A stretch of DNA of 64,000 nucleotides, from NCBI RefSeq assembly GCF_022012415.1, contig NZ_JAKLTR010000013.1, positions 1 through 64,000 on the forward strand. Reading direction: 5' to 3'. This document shows, one piece after another, positions 53,247 to 62,693 of the stretch. Every line of letters starts with the position of its first letter. Positions within the stretch are counted from its first letter, which is position 1. The notes beneath the pieces are model-generated. The model did not search any database. It saw nothing but the letters and a program-made list of their open reading frames with translations, and was not told the DNA's origin. The stretch comes from Terrimonas ginsenosidimutans. GTDB lineage: Bacteria > Bacteroidota > Bacteroidia > Chitinophagales > Chitinophagaceae. The position numbers and the translations under genes were made by a program.

Positions 53247-53254
53247 TAATTTTG
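53247..53254 (+). promoter_or_regulatory. -7 box TAATTTTG before mnmE
   Basis: Exact TAnnTTTG six bases before the mnmE ATG, which implies a very short leader. No -33 TTG at proper spacing. Confidence 0.4.
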
Positions 53255-53260
53255 GTGCAC

Positions 53261-54637
53261 ATGAATAACTCACTTTCAGGTTGGGATGATACAATTATCG
53301 CCCTGGCAACGCCACCGGGTATTGGGGCAATAGGCGTGATAAGACTGAGCGGAAAGCTCAGCTTTCCAATAGTGAATGAACTTTTCCCTTCTAAAAATCT
53401 GCTGGAAGCGGCCTCTCATACGATCCAGGTTGGTTACCTGCAGGAAGACGGTAAGCCTGTAGATGAGGTGGTGCTTTCCCTTTTTCGCGGTCCGCGTTCC
53501 TATACCGGTGAAGATGTGATCGAGATCAGTTGCCATGGTTCGCCTTACATTCATCAACAGGTGATCGATGCATGTATGCGGAAAGGAGCACGACTTGCAA
53601 AACCGGGAGAGTTTACTCAACGGGCTTTCCTTGCCGGTAAAATGGATCTTGCGCAAGCAGAATCCGTAGCAGATATTATTGCAAGCAATACAGCAGCATC
53701 TCTTAAAACTGCACTGCATGCGATGCGGGGTGGATTCTCTGCACGGCTAAAGGATCTCCGTGAGCAGTTGATACGTTTTTCGGCATTGATCGAACTGGAG
53801 CTGGATTTCTCACAGGAGGATGTTGAGTTTGCAGATCGCGGAGCCTTTTATTCGCTGGTTAATGAACTGACCCATTCCACAAAACAACTGATAGAATCCT
53901 TCCGTCTTGGCAACGTGATCCGAAATGGAGTGAGTGTTGCAATCATAGGAAAACCAAACGCAGGCAAATCAACTTTGCTGAATACCCTGCTGAATGAGAA
54001 TCGCGCGATCGTTAGCGATATACCGGGAACAACGCGCGATACTATTGAAGAGGTGATCAATATCGGCGGAATACTATTCAGGCTGATCGATACAGCGGGT
54101 ATACGTCAGCATACCAGTGATATTATCGAAACGGCCGGTGTTGAACGTAGCCTCGAAAAAATGAAGCAGGCCGATCTTGTACTGTTTTTGTTTGATGCAT
54201 CTGATGATCTCGCTGAGATCACTCAGCGTGTTGATGACCTGAAACAACAACAGATAAAATATCTGCTTGTTGCAAACAAAATAGATCAGGCCCCGGGTCA
54301 TAAAGAGAAGTTTGCCGGATGGGAAGATCTGATCTTTATTTCAGCAAGACAGCATTTGCATATCGAAGAACTGAAAGAGCAAATGACGGCAACGGTAGTT
54401 GAAGGAGAGGTGCAATCCGAAAATAATATTGTCACGAATGCCCGTCACTACCATGCATTGAAACAAGCATTGCAGTCGCTGGAGGATATACAGACCGGCC
54501 TGGATAATCTGATCCCCGGAGATCTGCTGGCACCGGACATCAGGCGCGCCCTTCATTACCTGGGAGAGATCACGGGGCAGGTGAGTAATGAGGATATGCT
54601 GGATTATATTTTTAGTAAGTTCTGTATTGGGAAATAG
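53261..54637 (+). CDS. mnmE: tRNA modification GTPase MnmE
   Basis: With MnmG adds the 5-carboxymethylaminomethyl group to U34 of tRNAs. 458 residues from ATG 53261; GTG/TTG codons upstream (to 53252) are less likely. N-terminal folate-binding domain, helical domain, G domain with GKPNAGKSTLLN (about 228-239), DIPGTTRDT, and DTAGI; ends in the catalytic CIGK motif (FCIGK). Confidence 0.96.
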   Translation: MNNSLSGWDDTIIALATPPGIGAIGVIRLSGKLSFPIVNELFPSKNLLEAASHTIQVGYLQEDGKPVDEVVLSLFRGPRSYTGEDVIEISCHGSPYIHQQVIDACMRKGARLAKPGEFTQRAFLAGKMDLAQAESVADIIASNTAASLKTALHAMRGGFSARLKDLREQLIRFSALIELELDFSQEDVEFADRGAFYSLVNELTHSTKQLIESFRLGNVIRNGVSVAIIGKPNAGKSTLLNTLLNENRAIVSDIPGTTRDTIEEVINIGGILFRLIDTAGIRQHTSDIIETAGVERSLEKMKQADLVLFLFDASDDLAEITQRVDDLKQQQIKYLLVANKIDQAPGHKEKFAGWEDLIFISARQHLHIEELKEQMTATVVEGEVQSENNIVTNARHYHALKQALQSLEDIQTGLDNLIPGDLLAPDIRRALHYLGEITGQVSNEDMLDYIFSKFCIGK

Positions 54638-54793
54638 AGGGGCTCTATTCTTTGATGTTTTTTGCCTTCCTGTTTTGTAGAATTGTACTTGTAGCACGCG
54701 ATAAAGCTTGCCAGTAGTATTATCATCTATTTAATAGCCTCCTGGTAAAGAAATGCGGTTGACCCGTGACAAGAATGAGGATGATTTATCGGA

Positions 54794-55057
54794 ATGATAA
54801 CTTTTTCCTGCTTGTTTTCTTCAAGGTTTCTATACGTATTTAATGAGAATTTAGTTGTCTTTTTTTTTTCGGCTGGTAGCCTTACATGCGCAGCAAAGGC
54901 GGTACGGTCTAATTGGTGGAAAAGAGGGAACACAAATGAATTTGTGAAATATTCAAGTGGGCAGCCAACGACAAATGTTGCTCAAATTCTAGACAGGGTT
55001 GTAGATGTTGCGGGTGTCTGTACTGGCTTAACTATAGATTACATTTTACGTCAATAG
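54794..55057 (+). CDS. Hypothetical ORF, probably a gene remnant
   Basis: 87 codons. The N-terminal 30 residues are hydrophobic and low-complexity, and the rest (RSNWWKRGNTNEFVKYSSG, VAQILDRVVDVAGVCTGLTI) looks like the C-terminus of a larger protein. Right after its stop another frame (55062-55168) reads plausibly as coding. I do not recognise a family. AT-rich compared with flanks, so possibly acquired and decayed. Confidence 0.3.
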   Translation: MITFSCLFSSRFLYVFNENLVVFFFSAGSLTCAAKAVRSNWWKRGNTNEFVKYSSGQPTTNVAQILDRVVDVAGVCTGLTIDYILRQ

Positions 55058-55193
55058 TAGCGATAACGAACTATACAGGCACAACGAGTAGTGATGGGAG
55101 TCAAGGTAAAAAGGGGATAGTGATTGTACATCCATTGGAAAACAGGGCACCTTCGAATAGCAAATAAAGGGTGGCATAATTTAAATTAATGTA

Positions 55194-55397
55194 ATGAGAA
55201 GAGGATATATTTTTATTATATTTTTTTCACTGATTATAGCAATTTTACAATCATTGAGATATCGGCTTTTTACGAAGCAAGACTTGAGTGAAGGAGTCTT
55301 TAATAATTTGATTATACAAATAGTTATTTTATTTTTATTCCAAACAGTTGCAGGGGTCTTGGCCGTTCGGTGGTATTTTAAACTAAAAGACAAGTAG
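55194..55397 (+). CDS. Small membrane protein, unknown
   Basis: 67 residues: start MRRGYIFIIFFSLIIAIL (helix 1), a basic loop, helix 2 about residues 38-60 and the tail YFKLKDK. Two-helix topology, positive-inside. AT-rich and in an accessory patch, and no homologue family is known to me. Confidence 0.5.
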   Translation: MRRGYIFIIFFSLIIAILQSLRYRLFTKQDLSEGVFNNLIIQIVILFLFQTVAGVLAVRWYFKLKDK

Positions 55398-55534
55398 AAT
55401 ACATTCCAATGGTATCCCGAAGAGCCTTTTCAATCTTAAAGAATCATACGTTGTAGTCTGGCTGAATATGTTTTTGAAAGGACTGTTTGTCCTCGGTTGA
55501 GGAAAGGGCTATCGTCAATGAATAGAATTTATCG

Positions 55535-55559
55535 GGTCCGGTGCTTGCCGGACTTTTTT
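55535..55559 (+). terminator. Terminator in the accessory patch
   Basis: GTCCGG-TGCTTG-CCGGAC stem followed by six T. It lies about 140 bp after the small membrane ORF and before the next ORF. Confidence 0.75.
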
Positions 55560-55682
55560 ATGCCATATTTCGCGGGATGTTCTGGTGAAAGAACTCCTGG
55601 AGCTTTTGTTTGGTACGCTTGAAAAGGCTCATGCACCACTTCCCTCAGGGAATTTATTCGACTGAATAAAACACGATTAAGT

Positions 55683-56036
55683 ATGAAAGAACTAATAATA
55701 TTGTTCGGAGCTATTTCAGGCGTGATGGCTTTTGCAAGGAGACTTGTAGAACATTTGGCTGCGATACATTTTGGTGCATTTGCAAATAACTTATCATCAG
55801 GTACTGCAGCGGATGATCATGTTGGGCTATCTGCTTTTGGTGTACCGTTGCCACCCTTCGAAAGAGGTGCTCTTTATGAAATGGCGGCTTATGGTAATAT
55901 TGGTTCAACAAACAGTAGTTACGGGATATACAGTCAGTATAGTTTAGTTCGGAATAAGCCAACAGGTGTGCTGCCCGGGCAAACCAATGACCGCATTAGT
56001 AGAGCTGAGGAGTTTAAGCTTGAAAAAATAAATTAG
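55683..56036 (+). CDS. Hypothetical protein, unknown
   Basis: 117 residues. The short hydrophobic start (KELIILFGAISGVMAFA) could be a membrane anchor; the rest has Gly/Ser/Tyr-rich patches and no known domain. It has its own ATG after a terminator. It may be a small orphan gene of a mobile patch; reading frame could be chance. The 150 bp after it hold nothing recognised. Confidence 0.4.
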   Translation: MKELIILFGAISGVMAFARRLVEHLAAIHFGAFANNLSSGTAADDHVGLSAFGVPLPPFERGALYEMAAYGNIGSTNSSYGIYSQYSLVRNKPTGVLPGQTNDRISRAEEFKLEKIN

Positions 56037-56189
56037 ACCTATGAGAACAAAATACAATCAAAATATGGCTATCAATGTAAAGTAGGTGTCTGAGAAAACC
56101 TGGCAATGGCCGGAATTTAATCTAGATATTTCAAAGAATTTCAGCCATTCAATCATAAGAGCAAAAACCCTTTTTGAATCTAGCCTCAC

Positions 56190-57737
56190 TCAGGACGATC
56201 CTTCCTTCCCCTTCGCTATATACTTCAACTCATACACATCCGTCCTCCTGTCCTTCAGATTACGTACACTACCCAATGAATGCAATTCATCCAGTAATGA
56301 AAGATCAACATCAGAGATCACCACCATCTCCGTTCCCGGAGTTGCTTCACTTTTGATACCATTGTATGGAAACGCATAATCACAAGGCGTGAACACTACC
56401 GATTGCGAGTACTGGATATCCATATTTTCTACATTCGGCAAATTCCCAACGCTCCCTGAAATAGCCACAAAGCATTCGTTTTCTATCGCCCTTGCCTGCG
56501 CACAGCAACGCACACGCATGTAGGAGTTTTGGGTGTCGGTAAGAAAAGGAACGAAGAGGATCTGCATTCCCTGGCCGGCCAGTAGCCGTGCCAGTTCTGG
56601 AAATTCGACATCATAGCAGATCAGTATGCCCACCCGGCCTGCGTCTGTGTCGAAAGTCTGCAGTTGTGAGCCGCCCTGCATTCCCCAGTATAGTGATTCG
56701 TCCGGCGTAACGTGGATCTTTTCGTAAGTGTCAAGTTTGCCATTCCGGTGGCAGAGAAAGCCAACATTCTTCAGCTGACCATCTTCGATACTTGGCATGC
56801 TGCCGGTAATGATGTTGACATTGTATTTGATAGCGAGGTAAAGGAATTTTTCCTTTATCTCTGGTGTAAACTGCGCGATAGCACGCATTGCTTCCGCTTC
56901 TCCGAGATGATTGAATGGTGCCATCAATGGCCCGTTGAATAGTTCAGGAAATAAGGCGAAGTCACTTTTATAACCAGATACAGCATCCACAAAATACTCC
57001 ACTTGCGAAAAAAGTGCATTCAGATCGGCATAAGGTCTCATCTGCCATTGTATCAAACCAAGCCGTACATAACTGGAGGGACCGAAAGCTTTTCTTGCAC
57101 GTGGCGAATAGTAAATATTATCCCATTCCAGCAAGGTTGCAAACTCTTTACTTTCGGTATCATCCGGCATATATCCTTTCAATACCTTTTTTACGTGAAA
57201 ATCATTGGACAGTTGAAAACTGAGCACCGGGTCATAGATCTCTTTTGTTCGTACTTTATGGATGTATTCTTTCGGACTTAATTCAGTTGCATGTTTATAA
57301 TAATTCGGGATCCTTCCACCGAAAATAATACTCTGCAGGTTGAGCCGTTCGCAAAGCTCCTTGCGCGCATCATACAGGCGCCGCCCCATGCGCAAGCCAC
57401 GGAAGTCGGGATGAATAAAGATCTCTATCCCGTAAAGAGTATCTCCTTTTGGATCATGCGTGCTGAACGTGTAATTTCCCGTGATCTGCTTGTAAGTATG
57501 TTCATCCTCGAACTTTTCATAGTTCACTATGATCGAGAGCGCACACCCGATCACTTTTCCATCTGCTTTTATTACGATCTGGCCATCTGAAAATTTCTGT
57601 ATCAGATTACTGATCGAAGTAAGGCTCCAGTAGCTTCCAGCCCATTCGGGGTAGGATGCTTTCATAACAGACAATAGTTGCTGATAATCGTCGGTAGAGA
57701 GCTTTTCGGTGGTCAGCTCGTTGATATTCATATCCAT
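56190..57737 (-). CDS. Fusion: GNAT acetyltransferase plus carbon-nitrogen hydrolase
   Basis: 515 residues. The N-terminal ~210 residues have a GNAT fold with GIEIFIHPDFRGLRMGRRLYDAR (acetyl-CoA loop). The remainder is a nitrilase-type C-N hydrolase with the Glu-Lys-Cys triad: Glu in FALFPELFNG, Lys in YEKIHVTPDE, Cys in GILICYDVEFPE. A known bifunctional arrangement in bacteria; the substrate (amide or ureido compound) is unknown. Start ATG 57737 or 57731. Confidence 0.88.
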   Translation of the reverse strand: MDMNINELTTEKLSTDDYQQLLSVMKASYPEWAGSYWSLTSISNLIQKFSDGQIVIKADGKVIGCALSIIVNYEKFEDEHTYKQITGNYTFSTHDPKGDTLYGIEIFIHPDFRGLRMGRRLYDARKELCERLNLQSIIFGGRIPNYYKHATELSPKEYIHKVRTKEIYDPVLSFQLSNDFHVKKVLKGYMPDDTESKEFATLLEWDNIYYSPRARKAFGPSSYVRLGLIQWQMRPYADLNALFSQVEYFVDAVSGYKSDFALFPELFNGPLMAPFNHLGEAEAMRAIAQFTPEIKEKFLYLAIKYNVNIITGSMPSIEDGQLKNVGFLCHRNGKLDTYEKIHVTPDESLYWGMQGGSQLQTFDTDAGRVGILICYDVEFPELARLLAGQGMQILFVPFLTDTQNSYMRVRCCAQARAIENECFVAISGSVGNLPNVENMDIQYSQSVVFTPCDYAFPYNGIKSEATPGTEMVVISDVDLSLLDELHSLGSVRNLKDRRTDVYELKYIAKGKEGSS

Positions 57738-57922
57738 ATTGCTGAGGTGGCTGTATTCTTCGGCTACGATTCATCCGGGCCGCGATAAGCCAAATATCCA
57801 GCTGCAATTTTCATGCTGACCGGTTATGAGCAGACATGATCATCCCGTCCGGGCAAGTGTGAGGAAAGATGTGCCCGTTCAAGGTGTTCCGCGAACAATC
57901 TGGTGAGGACTTATAGGGGCAG

Positions 57923-57949
57923 CAAAAAGGCTGCTCAATAGAACAGCCT
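57923..57949 (-). terminator. Minus-strand terminator after the small charged ORF
   Basis: On the minus strand, AGGCTG and CAGCCT form a stem (57928-57949) with a 10-nt loop and end in TTTTTG. Confidence 0.7.
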
Positions 57950-57954
57950 CATCG

Positions 57955-58143
57955 TCATTTTTTATCCTTTTTATCTTTTTGATCTTTGTCGTCGTTTTCC
58001 TCCGCCTCTTCTTTGATGTTTTGCATGATGGAAGAAACAGGGCCTTCCATATTTTCCTGCGGATCAGTTTTGTGCAGTGTTTCCGGATCCGGTTTGGTAA
58101 CGGGGTTATCTTCTTTTTTCTTTTTATCCTTATCGTTTGCCAT
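57955..58143 (-). CDS. Small, highly charged hypothetical protein
   Basis: 62 residues from ATG 58143. Nearly all Lys, Asp, Glu and Asn, with runs such as KDKKKKEDNP and DDKDQKDKKDKK; no hydrophobic core, so probably disordered. Followed by a terminator on the same strand, which supports a real transcript. Function unknown. Confidence 0.5.
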   Translation of the reverse strand: MANDKDKKKKEDNPVTKPDPETLHKTDPQENMEGPVSSIMQNIKEEAEENDDKDQKDKKDKK

Positions 58144-58195
58144 AAATGGTTGTTTAGAATAAAAAAACAAACACCGGACCATAAAACTGGCACAT

Positions 58196-58921
58196 CTAAA
58201 GATCAAGGCCGATCTCCCTCAGGAAGGCTTCCTTGTAATTACTGCCAATGGGAATTTCCTTATCGGCAATAAATACCCTGTTTCCTTCAATATGACTGAT
58301 CCTGGTCTTATTGATGATAAAAGAACGATGCACCCGCAGGAATATATGGCCCGGAAGATGTTCTTCAGCATTGGAGAACGTCATTGAGGGGGACAGTACC
58401 TGCGACTGCATAACGAATTTGGTAAAGTTGCCAGCCGCCTCCGCATATAGAAGTTCATCAAAGCGGATCTTGAATATCTTCCGGTCTGTTTTTACAAAGA
58501 AGAAATCTTCGGTTGTTTTCTCGTCCGGGATCATCGTGCTGGTACTTATTTGCTGTGCGGAAGATTGCAGGCGTTCTACTGCTTTATCTACCGCGATCAT
58601 GAACCGGTCGAGAGAAAAAGGTTTGAGAAGATAGTCAATGACCGAAAGATCGAAAGCATCGATCGCGTATTCCTTATAGGCAGTGGTTAAAATAACCTGT
58701 GGCTGGGTTTTCAGGGTTTTCAGGAAAGTAATTCCATCCATCACGGGCATGTTGATGTCAAGAAACAGGATATCCACTTTTTGATTTTGCAGAACCATTT
58801 TTGCTTCCAGGGCATTCGCGCAGGTTGCAACGACTTCCAGATAGGGCAGTTGATTGCAGTAAGCCTGGATGATGTCTCTGGCAATCGGCTCATCTTCTGC
58901 TATTACACAGTTATATTTCAT
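58196..58921 (-). CDS. LytTR-family response regulator
   Basis: 241 residues. Receiver domain with Asp55 (FLDINMPVMDG) and Lys about 105, then a LytTR DNA-binding domain about 140-241 (FFVKTDRKIFKIRFDELLYAEAAGN). Its start overlaps the stop of the kinase gene (ATGA), indicating coupling. Probably controls the TonB-dependent receptor gene just upstream on the opposite strand. Confidence 0.92.
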   Translation of the reverse strand: MKYNCVIAEDEPIARDIIQAYCNQLPYLEVVATCANALEAKMVLQNQKVDILFLDINMPVMDGITFLKTLKTQPQVILTTAYKEYAIDAFDLSVIDYLLKPFSLDRFMIAVDKAVERLQSSAQQISTSTMIPDEKTTEDFFFVKTDRKIFKIRFDELLYAEAAGNFTKFVMQSQVLSPSMTFSNAEEHLPGHIFLRVHRSFIINKTRISHIEGNRVFIADKEIPIGSNYKEAFLREIGLDL

Positions 58922-59952
58922 CGTCTTGCTTTTAGTTGGAGCATGATCGTATATTGTTCCGGCTCCTGGTTGATATTCAGAATATGCTCGAACGGATAAA
59001 GCAATTCCAGTCTTTTATATACATTCGTTAATCCCATCCCGCTGTTTTTCCCGGGAAGTTTACGTTGATCTTGCTCGCTGCTGTACGAGTTGCTGGCTTT
59101 AAAAATGATCACGTCATTCTCAATAGCCATTTTTATATCAATGAAACATTGACGGGCTGATGTATTTCCCGCAAACTTAAACGCATTCTCTACAAATACG
59201 ATCAACAGCATCGGAGCAATTTTTATATCAGCACTGATGCTGGTTGCCAGATCAGTTTCCAGCACCAAGCGTTGCCCCATTCTGATCTTTTCAAATTCGA
59301 TGTAGTTACTGATATATTCCATTTCCATCTTCAACGGCACATACGTTTCTCCTGCCTCATAAACAGAATAACGCAGAAGATCCGACAGACGCAGCAGTAA
59401 AGGCGGGATCTTTTCATGCTGAGTGATGGATAGACCGTAAAGATTATTCAGTGTATTAAAAAGAAAATGCGGACTGAGCTGCGATTGAAGTAATTGCAGT
59501 TCTCCCTTACTTTGAGCAGCGGCATTTCGTGCTTCGCTGAGCTGCCGCTGCGTATTGGCGCGGATCATTTTAGCAACAGCACCTATGCCGAACCCGGACA
59601 TCAGCAGCGGAAGCAGGAAAGTGGCAAGGTTTAATCCTGTTCTGCGGCCAAAAGGGAAGGCTGCATGGAAGCAAAGCCATGAAACAAGGAGGACCGTGAT
59701 CACTGCAATGGTCCCAATGAAATTATTGGAAAATCTTCCGGTACGATCAGTCCAGGATCCGATAATAAAACGGCCCGAGAATACAGATAAAAAGAAACCG
59801 GCCGTCATACTACCGGCAACAGCTTCCGAATCCGGTACGTTCAGGGTTTCAACGTACGCATTTACTGCGATCCACACCGGTATTGCCAGCAGCCCCGCAA
59901 AAAAGAAATAATTCCGGCTCCCAAAAAAATCTTTAAAACGAATTGTGCTCAT
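58918..59952 (-). CDS. Sensor histidine kinase, LytS/YehU type (His_kinase domain)
   Basis: 344 residues. Four or more N-terminal helices (about 14-130), then the His_kinase domain with the phospho-acceptor in LQSQLSPHFLFNTLNNLY and an ATPase domain ending GMGLTNVYKRLELLYP. Translationally coupled to the LytTR regulator. Divergent from the receptor gene at 60160. Confidence 0.92.
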   Translation of the reverse strand: MSTIRFKDFFGSRNYFFFAGLLAIPVWIAVNAYVETLNVPDSEAVAGSMTAGFFLSVFSGRFIIGSWTDRTGRFSNNFIGTIAVITVLLVSWLCFHAAFPFGRRTGLNLATFLLPLLMSGFGIGAVAKMIRANTQRQLSEARNAAAQSKGELQLLQSQLSPHFLFNTLNNLYGLSITQHEKIPPLLLRLSDLLRYSVYEAGETYVPLKMEMEYISNYIEFEKIRMGQRLVLETDLATSISADIKIAPMLLIVFVENAFKFAGNTSARQCFIDIKMAIENDVIIFKASNSYSSEQDQRKLPGKNSGMGLTNVYKRLELLYPFEHILNINQEPEQYTIMLQLKARR

Positions 59953-60159
59953 AGTCTTTTTTTACTCACCGCGTAAATTTCAGCTGTTCGGCTATACCAG
60001 GTAAGTTTTAGTGACGGAAACGAGTCCTTCCCTGTCGTAATGCCCGTAATGCAGGACCAGATGGTTTGTCCATGCGTGGAAGCATTCCGTCAGTTGAATA
60101 CCAAGTTACAACACTATTATTTCCGAACCCTTCCACGCTGATCAATATTTGCCTATCAA

Positions 60160-62577
60160 ATGATGATCATGAAAAAACTGACCTTATTTCTTGCCGTTCT
60201 GTTGATTTCGAACAGCATTTTCTCTCAAAATGTTTCCGGTATTGTTGTTACGGGCAATCAACAGCCTGTGGCGGGTGCCACGATAAAGTTTATCAGCCAG
60301 GTCGATTCAACTATAACGGGAACCACAACCACGCAGGTTGATGGCCGCTTTAGCATAAATCTCCGGGCGGGTTCCTGGAAGATCACTGTTGATGCTATGG
60401 GATTTCGTCTCTACAAAGCAGACGTAGGTGTCGAAACGGGAAGCAATCTGCAGCTGCCACAAATTATCGTACAGCCCGCGGAAGTTAAGGAATTGGAAGA
60501 GGTGATCACGAAAGCAAAAAAAACATTGCTGGAGCATTCCATTGACCGGACCACCGTAAATGTGGACGCTATGATCAGCAGCTCTTCCAGCAATGCACTT
60601 GAAGTACTTGCCCGCACACCTGGTGTAAACGTGGATAATAACGGGAATATCAGTATGAACGGGAAATCCGGTGTAATGGTGCTGATAGACGGAAGACAAA
60701 CATATATGTCTTCACAGGACCTGTCCAATTATCTTAAATCAATACCCGGAGCTACTTTGGAGAAGATCGAGCTTATTGATAATCCCCCGGCGAGATATGA
60801 TGCCGCTGGAAACTCGATCATCAATCTCCAGTTAAAAAAGAAACGTGTAGCCGGTTGGACAGGTAGTGTTTCCACAGGATATTCCCAGGGACGATATGGA
60901 CGGCAGAATTATGCAGGCAACCTCAATTTCAACTATAAAAAAGTCACCTGGTATACAAACATCGGCCATAACAGGGACAGGATCTTTTCCGATGATGTTT
61001 TTAACCGAAGGTATTTTGATCAGCAGGGGCAACTGGCGTCGTTGGTATTGCTCAATAATGCACAGCGATTTCGCGGAAGATTGGTCAACCTGGTTTCAGG
61101 TATCGATTATCAGCTAAGTACTAAAACGAACATCGGCGTAATGGTAAATCTGAATGGAGGAAAACGTGTAGGGGATTTTGACTACAATAGTACAACGCGG
61201 TCTCCCATGCATATGATAACAGCAGAAGGATACGGGAGTACTTATTCAACAGATAAGCGAAACAATTTAACTGTTAATATGAATATGCTGCATAAACTGA
61301 AGCAAAAAGGGCAGGAGATCAGTGTGGAAGCAAATCATATGCGTTATCGCATACGGATGGATCAGGATCTGCTGAATTTTCAGGGGCCTGAGTTTGGCGG
61401 CAATGTTGCGGTTTCGAAGTTTGCCTATATCGTTCCCGCTGATATTTCGATCTACACGGCAAAATCAGACTACGTGCAGCCTTTCCTGAAAGGAACATTT
61501 GAGGCGGGCATAAAAACAAGCTTTGTTACAAATGACAACGTTTCCGATTTCTATGATAAGAAGCCGGGCACACCCGAATGGATTGAAGCAATGTCCAACC
61601 ATTTTATTTATAAAGAGAATATCAATGCGGGCTATTTCAACTTTAATCAGCGTTTCAAAAGGTTCTCGCTGCAGGCTGGATTCCGGGCAGAACAAACCAT
61701 TATCAATGGTCATCAGGTAGGCAATTCAGTAGTGAAGGATAGTAGCTTCAGGCGCGATTACTGGAAATTCTTTCCTTCTGCTGCGATCGGATACAAATTG
61801 GACAGTAGCGGTACAAGGCAATTGATTTTTCTGTACAGCCGCCGGATCAACAGACCAAGCTATCAGTCACTGAATCCTTTTGTTTTTTACAGGGACAATT
61901 TTTCCTATAGCGGAGGTAATCCGATGTTGAACCCCCAGATCCAAACCCGGTACGAATTAAAGTATCAGCACGGGCAGCGGTGGTGGACCGGATTAAGCTA
62001 CAACAATTTCACCAGCGTGATCCTGCCGATCACCACCGTGCAGGACAGTCTTTATATCACAAGGCCGGACAACTATGCACGGGGTTATATGGTACTGCTG
62101 AATGTTGGTGTAAGCATATCTCCTGCAAAATGGTGGACGATCAACTCTACGATCCGTTTGTCAAGAATTGGGCTTCGCGGCAACTTTGATAACACAAAAC
62201 TGCGTCCGAATACAAATATCCTGCGCTGGGAATTCAATAGCTATTTCCCCATCAACGATAAGTTCTCGGCTGAGCTGAACAGCTATTACGCCAGTGCAGA
62301 CCTGAATGGACAAAACAAAACCAGTGGAATGTACAGGGTCAACACCGGGTTTCAATATAAACTGAGTGAGAAAGGAAGCATAAGACTGAATCTTGATGAT
62401 ATCTTTTATTCATGGAAATATCATAACCGATCTGTTGGGTTAACGCAGGCGGACTATACGCAGGTGAGTACATCAGATACGCAGCGTTTCGGCATTTCGT
62501 TCAATTACCGGTTTGGTAAAAAGGCATCAAAGACAAGGAGAGGGACCGATGAGGAAGAGGCTGGGAGGGTACAGTAA
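60160..62577 (+). CDS. TonB-dependent outer-membrane receptor with carboxypeptidase-regulatory-like domain
   Basis: 805 residues. Signal peptide (MKKLTLFLAVLLISNSIFS), a carboxypeptidase-regulatory-like domain (about 25-110), a plug (about 130-235, VLIDGRQTYMS and EKIELIDNPPARYDAAG) and an outer-membrane beta-barrel of the OMP_b-brl family without a SusD partner. Ligand unknown. The neighbouring two-component genes are a typical regulatory partner for such receptors. Confidence 0.88.
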   Translation: MMIMKKLTLFLAVLLISNSIFSQNVSGIVVTGNQQPVAGATIKFISQVDSTITGTTTTQVDGRFSINLRAGSWKITVDAMGFRLYKADVGVETGSNLQLPQIIVQPAEVKELEEVITKAKKTLLEHSIDRTTVNVDAMISSSSSNALEVLARTPGVNVDNNGNISMNGKSGVMVLIDGRQTYMSSQDLSNYLKSIPGATLEKIELIDNPPARYDAAGNSIINLQLKKKRVAGWTGSVSTGYSQGRYGRQNYAGNLNFNYKKVTWYTNIGHNRDRIFSDDVFNRRYFDQQGQLASLVLLNNAQRFRGRLVNLVSGIDYQLSTKTNIGVMVNLNGGKRVGDFDYNSTTRSPMHMITAEGYGSTYSTDKRNNLTVNMNMLHKLKQKGQEISVEANHMRYRIRMDQDLLNFQGPEFGGNVAVSKFAYIVPADISIYTAKSDYVQPFLKGTFEAGIKTSFVTNDNVSDFYDKKPGTPEWIEAMSNHFIYKENINAGYFNFNQRFKRFSLQAGFRAEQTIINGHQVGNSVVKDSSFRRDYWKFFPSAAIGYKLDSSGTRQLIFLYSRRINRPSYQSLNPFVFYRDNFSYSGGNPMLNPQIQTRYELKYQHGQRWWTGLSYNNFTSVILPITTVQDSLYITRPDNYARGYMVLLNVGVSISPAKWWTINSTIRLSRIGLRGNFDNTKLRPNTNILRWEFNSYFPINDKFSAELNSYYASADLNGQNKTSGMYRVNTGFQYKLSEKGSIRLNLDDIFYSWKYHNRSVGLTQADYTQVSTSDTQRFGISFNYRFGKKASKTRRGTDEEEAGRVQ

Positions 62578-62645
62578 GTGATTTGGAATAGTAAAAGAAT
62601 CCTTTTTTTGCAATCAGCATTGTAAAGACTTTCTTCTGTTTCTTC

Positions 62646-62677
62646 CTGCCTTGCCGGTTGTTTTGCCGGTAAGGCAG
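62646..62677. terminator. Hairpin between convergent genes
   Basis: CTGCCTTGCCGG pairs with CCGGTAAGGCAG (one G-T pair) around a TTGTTTTG loop. No clear T-run follows on either strand, so termination is uncertain. Confidence 0.45.
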
Positions 62678-62693
62678 AAAGAATGTCTCCAGG

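Noticed and set aside
62648-62672. Hairpin as a proven terminator
   Set aside because: It lacks a T-run on both strands, so it was reported only with low confidence.
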